Assembly: GCA_022495995.1 (NCBI GenBank)
Contig: JAFEMH010002449.1
Coordinates: 1-64,000 of the forward strand
DNA from: Adenophora triphylla var. japonica
Taxonomy: Eukaryota > Streptophyta > Magnoliopsida > Asterales > Campanulaceae
Length of the DNA: 64,000 bases
Reading direction: 5' to 3'
The translations under genes and the position numbers were made by a program. The notes beneath the pieces were generated by a model, which did no database searches, was not told the DNA's origin, and saw only the letters and a list, made by a program, of their open reading frames with translations. Below, in pieces: positions 56,145 through 64,000 of the stretch; positions within the stretch are counted from its first letter, which is position 1, and the number at the start of each line of letters is the position of its first letter.

Positions 56145-56290
56145 GCGGATCCAGAACATATCGTAAGGGGGTGCACAAATAAACTACAAAGGTTCTTATG
56201 CGAAAATAATGCTTGGCATGAGATTTGAACCCACAACTTTGAGGTTATAACCCAATCAACTTAACCACTGAACCACACTTATTATTTCAT
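56145..56290 (-). mobile_element. tRNA-derived SINE-like element
   Basis: The minus strand reads AGTGTGGTTCAGTGGTTAAG (A-box-like), then about 30 bases later GTGGGTTCAAATCTCATGCC (B-box-like). After a short body it ends with CACCCCCTTACG..CTGGATCCGCCACTGG. The head is clearly tRNA-like. The tail matches a repeat common in plants that may itself be a hAT terminus, so the composite is uncertain. Confidence 0.45.
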
Positions 56291-56751
56291 TAGGACCAAA
56301 TTTGATGCTTTGAACATATCTTAAGGGGGTGCACAAATAAATCACAAATTTTAATGATTTTTTATACATACCGCAATCGTCAAAGAGCCCTAATTTGGAC
56401 CAAATTTGATGCTTTGAACCCTAAATTGTGAATGTCAGCCATCAATTAATACCACTCCGAAGAGTTTAAACCCTATTTCGTAATTTACCAATCTATATTA
56501 TTAATAGAAAGTTTTCACCAAATCAGAAGAAGAGAAATAGCAACAGAGGGCACACTGATCTATCGTACTATTATTTCTACTTCTTTGCAATACTCCTCAA
56601 AATTGAAACTGAAAATCCAGCGGGGAAAGTTAAAAAAAAAAAAAAACAAATACTCAATGTAATAGCACATTAAGAAAAGGGAAGAGTAACAAATGGGCAC
56701 TAAAAGATGTGGAATGGGCAACATAAACTCTCTAAGATCACAGTTTAAGTA

Positions 56752-57540
56752 GAGTGCTCATCTGGCTACGATTCCCGATTCCGAACCATTGGTTCCCGGT
56801 TCAGTGGAAGGAGAACCGTATTCAAATATTTGAATAGTGTAATTCCAGTTCAAGCGCTTCCAACAGTAGGTTCTCGATTCCGGTTCTACGGTTCCGATGG
56901 TTCCAAATTATTTATTATTTTTAATTACTTTTTTAAATTCAATATAAATGAAAATAGTTAAATAATTAATAGAATATCAAAATTCCTTAGTTTTGTAACA
57001 ATGTTCATTTAAAAATTAAATTTTACAAGTAAATGTTAGTTTTCTAACGAATTTGGTTAGTTTTTTAACAAATTCAGCTAAGTTAATAACTAAATAATAA
57101 CAAAAAACTAGTCATGGTTCCAAAGTCACACTTCCACGATTATCAGTTCCCAGTTCTGATTCCCGATTTCAAAACAGCCGGTTCCCGATTCAGAAAATGG
57201 TGAATCCGTATTCGAACAAACTCCCCAAGAGCTGGAGAAGTTTTTGGCCTTGAGGTTCTGTCGAATCTTTTATGCGGTATTCGAACAGTGGAATCGTCTC
57301 AGTGGAATCGTAGGTTACGATTCCCACGATTCCCAATTTTTTCACTATTCTGGTTTTAGTGATTCCCGATTTCAGAACCGCCGATTCCCGGTTTAGAAAA
57401 TGGTGAACGTTTATTCAAACAGTGGAATCGCAGGTTACGATTCCCACGGTTTCCGATTTTTCCACGGTTCCGGTTCTATTGATTCCCGGTTCCCGATTTT
57501 ACCCGTCGGTTCTTCTGGTTCCCGGGTAGTTTTGAGCATG
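56752..57540. mobile_element. hAT-like element fossil rich in GATTCC/GGTTCC words
   Basis: Starts TAGAGTGCTCATC and ends GAGCATGTCTA; the reverse complement TAGACATGCTC matches the start with one gap. The interior is dominated by CCCGATTCC, CGGTTCC and GATTCCCACG words in both orientations, typical of hAT subterminal regions. Flanks CAGTTTAAG and CAGTTACAA are only partly alike. No transposase remains; the 80-codon frame at 57400-57642 is repeat-derived. Confidence 0.45.
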
Positions 57541-57848
57541 TCTACAGTTACAATCAAGTATCCCACTCCAAAATATTACTTCGTCCGTCTCGTAATATAT
57601 ATCAGCACTTTGAATTTTGGTTCATCCCGCGCTACTAAATAAGAAAAGAGCTTGATGCAATTATATCGTTGTACTAGAAATGTACAAATCAGCAAAGCAC
57701 ATTTCTTAAAAGGTCGAATGCTATAGTATTTGTTTTGAAAAGGAGGAAGCAATAATCTTATGGTAATGTAAGGAGGAAAGCTAAATGATCCAATGACTTG
57801 TCATTTTATCATCATAAATCATCTGTAAATAAACATTCCTTGTGGCCT

Positions 57849-57946
57849 CTTAAGGTTCAAGATTGCACAAACATGTAACTCCTTGAATAAGACAGCTCTT
57901 AAGGTTCAAGATTGCACAAACATGTAACTCCTTGAATAAGACAGCC
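57849..57946. repeat. 49-bp tandem duplication
   Basis: Two identical copies of CTTAAGGTTCAAGATTGCAC..CTTGAATAAGACAGC (57849-57897, 57898-57946). Perfect identity implies a recent event or an assembly duplication. Confidence 0.95.
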
Positions 57947-58033
57947 CAGTTGTCTGAGGAAGACTAAATATTTTTCAACGAATATGCTCCGGTGCATCGG
58001 GTAGGGTTTTCATCACATAATCAAATACAAATA

Positions 58034-58293
58034 CTCCCTCTGTCCCGAAATGATATTCCCACTCTATTTATTGTTTTTTTGATTGAACTTTGAGTAATAA
58101 TTTTGAGCAATAATTTATGTTAATTTAGTTATCTTATTGAAAATCTAAAAATTATATTGACAGTATATATAATTGTGTATCACTACCAATTGTTAGATTT
58201 CCATTAGGATAATTAAATTAACGTAGAATTATTTTTCAAGTTCTCATTCAAAGTAACAACAAAAAAGGGAATATCATTCTAAGACGGAGGGAG
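58034..58293. mobile_element. Stowaway MITE
   Basis: 260 bp, TA flanks (58032-58033, 58294-58295), termini CTCCCTCTGTCCCGAAATGA and the inverted TCATTCTAAGACGGAGGGAG. An AT-rich interior distinguishes this subfamily from the GAGAGAATGAGTGG type. Confidence 0.9.
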
Positions 58294-58501
58294 TATTAAG
58301 AGTAGAATTTAAAGCGTTATCAACATTGTCCCTTTTTTATAATTTATGTTGATAAAACTCCGAACAAAACTATCCTAAATTTGCAAGAATTCAGATATAA
58401 TAACTTAAGTTTGGTTCTCACTTGGCTTTTATAACTAACAACTACTTCCATCATAAAAACAAGATAGAAAAGCCAATGTCATTGTTAATACCTTTTGCAA
58501 G

Positions 58502-58828
58502 TCATGTGCTGCAACTTCCCTTTCTTGGAACTGGTTTATAAAGTACAACAGCGACATATTTGGACCGAAAGCGATGAGTGAATCCAAGACCTACCACCGA
58601 TCTTGGAGCTTCTCTGTTTTCAATATAAAGGTGATTCAGAACCACGTTCTGTGGCTCAGGGAGGGACCCGCAACCGTTGCTACCAGAGGGATAGCTAAGT
58701 ATGCTCTGTTGCAACTGTTGAGGAACTATAGGCGGATCTCGTACTTCATCCTCGTTTGCTATATAGACGTTGTTGTAACTTGCATCAGGCGATGTTGGAA
58801 CTTCAAAACCGGGTACAACAGGCTCATC
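58502..58828 (-). CDS. Terminal exon of a SnRK1/SNF1-related kinase regulatory beta subunit (partial)
   Basis: The minus-strand open exon follows a good acceptor (TTACTCTGCAG) and reads DEPVVPGFEVPTSPDASYNN, EDEVRDPPIVPQQLQQSIL, LPEPQNVVLNHLYIENREAP and RSVVGLGFTHRFRSKYVAVV, then LYKPVPRKGSCST and stop. This is the C-terminal ASC domain of AKIN-beta/GAL83-type proteins, which hold the kinase and gamma subunits together. The reading frame is undamaged. The expected upstream exons (N-myristoylated start and the glycogen-binding/KIS domain GSWDNW) were not found between 58829 and 64000. The exon is therefore a gene fragment, a captured exon, or the end of a gene with very long introns starting outside the window. 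Confidence 0.85.
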   Translation of the reverse strand, partial: DEPVVPGFEVPTSPDASYNNVYIANEDEVRDPPIVPQQLQQSILSYPSGSNGCGSLPEPQNVVLNHLYIENREAPRSVVGLGFTHRFRSKYVAVVLYKPVPRKGSCST

Positions 58829-58873
58829 CTGCAGAGTAATAATTGTTAAGGTTACCATTTATAAAAGATTATA

Positions 58874-58976
58874 CTCCCCCTGTCCCAAAATGAATTTCCA
58901 AAAAAAAAAAATCTAATTTCTCTTGATCGAGAGTAAATTTAGACATTTTTGGACATCCATTATGGGACGGAGGAAG
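58874..58976. mobile_element. Short Stowaway-type MITE
   Basis: 103 bp, TA flanks (58872-58873, 58977-58978), termini CTCCCCCTGTCCCAAAATGA and CCATTATGGGACGGAGGAAG. It lies 45 bp upstream (minus sense) of the SnRK1 beta exon, inside its putative last intron. Confidence 0.85.
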
Positions 58977-59261
58977 TACAGTTAATCTCCAAGGTTTTGC
59001 AGCTTACTATATCTCGGCCATGGGGAGGATTCATGTTGGCGTAGTAACAGAGTTAGTTAACAGTTCAAAATCGTTCAAGGGATATATGATTGCATCAATA
59101 ACCTGAAAACACAAAAACTTTTACTCAGCTAAACATTTAAGAGGTAATACTGCAGTTATATGACAATATTCTGTTATAAATCAAATTAAAATACTACCCG
59201 AAAATCCCTAAACAACAATTGTGCATAGCCAAGCCCAAATATGCCAAAAGACAGTCACATA

Positions 59262-59300
59262 CTCCTCCGTCCCATAAAGATTGTCCATTTTTTTAATTTT
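59262..59300. mobile_element. Single Stowaway-like terminus
   Basis: CTCCTCCGTCCCATAAAGAT preceded by TA (59260-59261). No matching inverted end was found within 600 bp, so the element is truncated. Confidence 0.45.
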
Positions 59301-59766
59301 GAAGGAAATTAAAAAATATTGACTTTTAAGCAATTTTATAAGCATATTGGATAGCCAATAACATCATTTCAAAGATTCCATGGAAGTAAAATTTAACTTC
59401 TTTCATCATACGTAGATTTTTACATATTAATCATTCAAAGTTGACGCATTTGTCACATCTCCACACTATCCAAATATATATGAACTAAAGCTAGTTCTCA
59501 ACTTTGAGTTGAAGTGACTCCTGTTACTAATAACCATTTTCTCCCGATGTTCACCATTAATCTTCTTCATTCATTTGCTTTGTGCTTTTGTTCTTCAAAT
59601 TTACCATATTTTCACTAAAAATCTAATGAACGCCTCTATCTATATGTACCCGGTCTTTGTATTAATTACATCCCTTCAACTTGCTACAATAATAACCCAG
59701 TAACGGTGCCATCATTGCCTTCTTCACACCAAAACTACTGTCTTAATCACTGTATATTTTGCCTAG

Positions 59767-60312
59767 AAATGGTCAACCATAATCCGCCACTGATCACAAG
59801 CCTATTCAAACTACTATTGCAGCATGCTTATGTCAACATCAAGTTCTCTCACAAATTGGTGCTCGTCATAAAATGGCAAGAGCCCCACAAAAGATTTTCC
59901 CTGAAGCTCCAAAATTACGTTAATCACACCAAATTATAATCATCTTAAGCACTTAAAGGGCTCCTTTAATGCACAAGAATGGGTATTTAGGAATGGTCTA
60001 ACCCATTCCTTGGTAATTCATAAGTGAAACCCATATCTCATTCCATTTTACACAACAAGCAAACAAAGGTATAGATCACTTTAGAATAAAATACCCATTC
60101 CCGCCCCTATATTCCCATGTACCAAACGAGCTTAAAATTATTTTGCATTGTAATGGTCATCAATATTCCACCACTGATCACAAGCCTTTCCAAATTACAA
60201 TTGCAGCATATTTAAGTCATCGTTTTAAGTTCTATCACAAGCCAGTGGTCATCGTAATAGATTTTCCGAAGAGTCCATCAAAGATTTTCTAAGGAAATTC
60301 CATAATTGGCAC
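59767..60312. repeat. Diverged direct duplication (about 160 bp) around a MITE
   Basis: 59767-59925 and 60151-60312 share AATGGTCA.C, CCACTGATCACAAGCCT.T, ATTGCAGCAT..TTA.GTCA and AAGATTTTC. Divergence is about 25% by eye, so the duplication is old. No coding meaning is apparent. Confidence 0.7.
59950..60133. mobile_element. Tourist/Harbinger-like MITE
   Basis: Starts AAAGGGCTCCTTTAATGCAC and ends GTACCAAACGAGCTT. The termini are imperfect inverted repeats (GGGCTCCTTT and AAGCTCGTTTGG), with AATGGGTATT/AATACCCATT internal complementarity. TTA occurs at both borders, as expected for the PIF/Harbinger group. Confidence 0.5.
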
Positions 60313-60479
60313 ATCCCCTTAAAACAAAATAAAAATAAAAATTGGCACATCCCCTCTTGCAGGTCAAGCCAATCAAAGTTAACAGCGTCAAATGGTATTG
60401 AGGTAACCAGCCATGTTCCAGATACTTGCCATAGCCACCAAAGAAATGATTGCATTACCACTTGATGATAAGAATTTCA

Positions 60480-61150
60480 ACACCACAAGTCATGATGTCA
60501 TAACCACAGCCTACAATTGTCACATCTCACATTCTCAAATGCTCTAATCCTGGTTCTATGGTCAAAGATTAATACTCAAAACATCATCGAGTTTAGCCTT
60601 GCTGGACATTGCAGGTGTACAAGGGGACAAATGTAGATCCAGATCTAAACATTACAGACTCGACAGATCAAGAAAATTGACAACACTGTCATTGCAAAAA
60701 CTAGTATTATAACAATGTAGTAAAATACAATGTACAAAAGTAGTATTTAACCGTCCCAAAAGAGATTCATTTGACAAGTCATGCTTTTAAAATCATACTC
60801 TTTGATTCCCTATATTTTTTTGAAATTGCACTATAATTATTGTCGAGTCCCTGAGAAGAAAGAAAAATACTGAAATTTTTATAAATTTATGTCATATTTC
60901 ATAAATGGTACTCTTTTTTGGGAGAACCCAAATCGGAAAGTGTTAACTCTTTAGGTGGCAACGGGAGAATACACAAGACAAACTAACATATTGAATGCTA
61001 CTAGCTCACTACTTATATGAGACTCACCTCACTCATGCTCTACTTTAATATACAACAAAAGTGCACAATTTCAATCAAAAAATATTTACCTACACACTCT
61101 TCCTTATTCGATGCGCAATCTAAGATTAAGTTGAGGCTCCTTGACTGAAC
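60480..61150. other. Intergenic DNA, nothing recognised
   Basis: AT-rich sequence between the duplication and the 51-bp tandem repeat, without a supported gene, terminal repeat or RNA gene. Confidence 0.5.
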
Positions 61151-61155
61151 CAGAC

Positions 61156-61258
61156 AATCAATTAAATACAAGAGGTAGAGCATAAAAGGAGAAAGGAAGT
61201 GGCAAGAATCAATTAAATACAAGAGGTAGAGCATAAAAGGAGAAAGGAAGTGGCAAGA
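61156..61258. repeat. 51-bp tandem duplication
   Basis: Two identical copies of AATCAATTAAATACAAGAGG..AAAGGAAGTGGCAAG (61156-61206, 61207-61257). Confidence 0.95.
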
Positions 61259-61278
61259 ATGTATACGTAGCTTGTGAG

Positions 61279-61467
61279 CAGTGACGAAGGCACTTGAAGC
61301 TAATGGTGGTCAATCGACACCCATGATTTTGGAGTTATGTCATTTTGTACGAACTTTAAGTTTACGAAAATAACATTTTTACAACTTAAAACAGATATTT
61401 TTCCAATTCTGACCACTCTTAAATTTAGAAAAAAATACCAATATATCATATTCTGGTTTCGCCAATG
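61279..61467. mobile_element. hAT MITE with perfect 8-bp target duplication
   Basis: CTTGTGAG flanks both sides (61271-61278, 61468-61475). The 189-bp element starts CAGTGACGAAGGCA and ends TGGTTTCGCCAATG. The reverse complement CATTGGCGAAACCA agrees at 10 of 14 positions. No coding capacity. Confidence 0.85.
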
Positions 61468-61479
61468 CTTGTGAGCACT

Positions 61480-62330
61480 TACATTGTTACAAAAGCTAAT
61501 AACACCCTTGTCTTAAATCATCCATAACTTTTCAGGCTCCCAAAAATCATAGTAAAATATAATGCAAATCACGATATCAAAAGCAAAGGAAAAAACAAAA
61601 AAGAGTGCAACATGTCAACAGCTTGCATGCGCCAAATAAGATACTATAAATCTGGTTTTCCATTCAAGGGAAATCCAAGTGCAGAGTAAAAACAATCCCA
61701 ATTATCGTCCAAATAACTGAAATAGATTTATATTGCCTTGTTCTTTTTCCTATTCTGTAATTAGATTCCAAACCCAACAAATTGCAAAACCAGAAACAAA
61801 TAGAAGTCTCAAACCGATCAATTACAACTTCTTCAATCAATTTTCCACCAAATAAACCCAAATAATCAAAAAATAATCAAGGAAAATGATCAGTTTCATC
61901 ATTTCAATTAAGATTCCAAACTCAGATCACAAATTCATTATCATTTTATTTGGCACTAACCTTCAAACATCTAAATGAAGTAACCCTAGTAAGAATCAAT
62001 TGATGGAAGGGGAAACGTAGGCGGCGGAGAAATCGACGCCAAGGTAAGCGACGGAGAAGCCTGAGGACGGACAGAGAGGCTTTCACCGATGACCAAACTT
62101 GATAATTTCCCGTTGAATTCTTGAAATGAACCCTGCAGATCTAGCACCGTGGACGGCAGCGACGCCGTCGTCAAGCCCCTTGATTTCTTCGTCGATTCCA
62201 AAGACAGCTAATTTCCCTCCTCTTCTCAACCCAACAACTTGTTCCAAACGATTTTTGTGTGTAGATACTAATTTTGTTACACGTGTTAACCAGCGTATTT
62301 AACACGTTTTGAAATTATGACAGAATTAAA
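61480..62330. other. Intergenic DNA with an unassigned minus-strand open stretch
   Basis: A GC-richer minus-strand stretch (62201-61986) has 71 open codons, begins only with TTG and shows no recognised domain. It contains an internal CTGCAG/G and ends near TAG/GGTTAC. It could be a leader exon of the gene whose end is at 58502, but nothing confirms this. Confidence 0.35.
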
Positions 62331-62334
62331 GGTA

Positions 62335-63090
62335 GAGTAGAGGTGAGCAAAAAAAATTTGGAATCGGGCCCATTAATAGAATCGGATCAAATTGATCAAA
62401 ATAATGTTATGATTTGATTTTGGTTCCAAATTAACAAAAACTGATATATTGGTTCGATACTAGCAATTAGATATATTCAAAAAATAACTGAGAATCATAT
62501 GAACTGTCTAGTAAAATTGAGTATCGAAAATCGCCAAAATTGAAACCGTAAAAAAATTGAGAATCGTGAAAATCGTTACCGGCGGTTTCAAGATTTGAAT
62601 ATGGATCGCCATTTTCAGAATCGTGAATTGACGATTCTGAAATCAAGAACCAAAAATCATGGAAGCTTAACCTTGAAACCATGTAAATGTTAGTTTTTTG
62701 TTATTATTTAACTAATAAATTAACTAAATTTGTTAATAAACTAATCAAATTCGTTAAAAAAACTAACATTTTCATATAAAAACTAATTTTTAAAAAAGAT
62801 TTGTTTTACAAATCTAATAGATTTTGAAATTATTAATTATTTAACTATTTTCAGTTACATATAATTTTTATTTTTTAAAAAAAAATATGAATAAATAGAA
62901 ACAGTTGGATTCGTGGAGCCAAAACCAGAAATTGGAGGTTGAAACCGAGAATTGAAAATCGAAATTACACAATTCTTTTTCTTTACAGTTTCCCATTACT
63001 CAGAAATCGAAAATCGGCATCCCATTTCTCGAAATCGAAAACTGTCGATCTGAAATTGGAAATCGAAAACCGAACCCATGAATACGTCTG
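62335..63090. mobile_element. hAT-like fossil rich in GAATCG/CGAAAATTG words
   Basis: Starts near TAGAGGTGAGCAAAAAAA, a good hAT-type terminus, and continues as degenerate AATCG/CGATT repeats in both orientations to about 63080 (AAAACCGAACCC). The right terminus is degraded. No transposase remains. Confidence 0.45.
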
Positions 63091-63181
63091 CCAGTAATCT
63101 TGGACCTTATCATAAAGACGGTAAATACTAAATACAGGGAACGAAAAATACAGGGAACGAAAAATTCCAACTCTGTCCTTG

Positions 63182-63750
63182 CCCGTCTCGTGTGTGTATA
63201 CACGAGATGTTCTCACTCATCCCGTGTGAATCTACACGAAGAAATCCGTTCACATCAACGCAGATCCAACACGTAAACCTCCTTCGACCAGAGCGCCGGT
63301 AGTCCGTCAGCCACCGCCGCATCTTCTGTCGGCGTCTTCCACAGTTTATCTCTTCTTACAACCAAATCACAAATTCAGAATGACCCATCACTCAGATTCG
63401 ATCAAAAAAGCATATTCGAAAGGCGTATCACTCGACCAATACACAAATTCAAAACCACCAACCAATAAATTCACAGTCAAAATCAAGAATTAGCAACCAA
63501 TCACCATCATCCAAATGGGAGAAAATCCAATCACAGTAATCCAAAGAACTGTGAAGTGAATAAAGTTGAGACGCAGCTGGGAAATCAAGTAGGAATAAGG
63601 TGATTTGGGAATCAATGGAGACGAAAGGAATCTGGGGATTGGACAAGAGTGGAGGAAAGCACAAATCTCGTGTGAGTTTACACGAGATGTATCTCGTGTA
63701 AACTCACACGAGATGCTTCTCGTGTGAGTTTACACGAAATGTATCTGGTG
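63182..63750. repeat. Dispersed TCGTGT..ACACGA hairpin repeats
   Basis: Five copies of a short hairpin: CTCGTGTGTGTATACACGAG (63186-63205), CCGTGTGAATCTACACGA (63220-63238) and three at 63665-63737. In the last group each unit is ATCTCGTGT, 6 nt, ACACGAGAT. The middle unit is the reverse complement of the first, and the third ends ACACGAAAT. The spacers are GT and GCTT. Confidence 0.85.
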
Positions 63751-64000
63751 CGATTTAAAATTAGGTTTAAATCGCATTAGAGGGAACAAGATAACGGTGG
63801 TCGTGTTTGGCGTTGTTGGGGGTGGCGCCGATTGAGGAGAGCAGAGGAAGGTGGAGAGGGAGAGCTTGGTGATGGACTTGGCCGGAGAGGGCGAGACCAG
63901 GTGAGGAAGACGATGGTGTTTTGCGTTTAGAGAGAGAAGGTCTCGTCTAGTGAGCGACAGAAAAAATAAAAATTAAGTATATAAATGGGTATTTTGGTAA
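63751..64000. other. Right edge of window, unassigned
   Basis: G-rich sequence (GGGGGTGGCGCCG, GGAAGGTGGAGAGGGAGAG) with no recognised gene. It could be antisense leader DNA of a gene beyond the window. Confidence 0.3.

Noticed and set aside
56200..56285. Functional tRNA gene on the minus strand
   Set aside because: Only A- and B-box-like segments are present. The acceptor and anticodon stems do not pair, and the body continues into a SINE-like tail.
57400..57642. 80-codon open frame in the hAT-like fossil
   Set aside because: It is composed of GATTCC/GGTTCC word repeats and has no domain.
58996..59108. Penultimate exon of the SnRK1 beta gene (minus strand, after TTTTCAG)
   Set aside because: The acceptor-like site is followed by VIDAIIYPLNDF.. 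and a stop, which does not match the KIS-domain sequence expected there.
61986..62201. 71-codon minus-strand gene starting MESTKKS
   Set aside because: There is no ATG (TTG only), no recognised domain and no link to the SnRK1 beta exon. It is kept only as an unassigned open stretch.

Overview
The window is nuclear DNA of a flowering plant, most likely a eudicot. The evidence is one intact three-exon high-affinity nitrate transporter gene (NRT2 family), one terminal exon of a SnRK1 beta-subunit gene, many Stowaway MITEs, an Angio-domain SINE tail, and Ty1/copia and Ty3/gypsy (Tat/Ogre lineage) LTR retrotransposons. Species and family cannot be fixed from sequence alone. At least three quarters of the window is transposable-element DNA; no rRNA gene, functional tRNA gene or CRISPR array was seen.

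Layout. 0-1.3 kb: hAT-like fossils, a long T5A microsatellite and a SINE tail. 1.3-3.7 kb: a decayed plant-mobile-domain (PMD) gene on the minus strand, split by a small 1.76 kb LTR element with LTRs, PBS, PPT and a near-perfect target duplication. 3.8-10.4 kb: a Stowaway and two more minus-strand, gag-only LTR relics. 11.6-13.5 kb: the NRT2 gene with TATA box, three exons and two short introns. 13.7-15.5 kb: minisatellites, a fold-back structure and Stowaways. 15.97-22.84 kb: a minus-strand copia element whose two LTRs were hit by different Stowaways. Its interior holds a truncated CACTA element, which has a 179-bp tandem array in an apparent intron, fused to a gypsy fragment.

23.08-55.19 kb is a nested stack. 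A Mutator-like element with about 200-bp terminal inverted repeats was entered by a Tat-lineage gypsy element (TSD CTGTT, minus strand). Its right LTR was then entered by a 19.6 kb Ogre-like element (TSD GCAGC, plus strand). Both gypsy elements carry a long antisense gene between pol and the 3' LTR. In the Tat element it resembles the 'putative gypsy type transposon' (Transposase_28-like) family and has its own TATA box and palindrome. In the Ogre-like element it resembles PMD proteins. The Tat element has lost protease and most of reverse transcriptase. The Ogre-like interior is broken by many small indels although its LTRs are nearly identical. Its 3' untranslated region contains at least three classes of tandem repeat.

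55.2-64 kb: more Stowaways, hAT fossils, a hAT MITE with a perfect 8-bp duplication, tRNA-derived SINE-like pieces, an orphan SnRK1 beta exon, and a cluster of short hairpin repeats at the right edge.

Only NRT2 looks like a complete functional gene. The rest records successive insertions whose relative order can be read from interrupted repeats and filled or empty sites. All domain assignments are from reading translations by eye; no database search was run.
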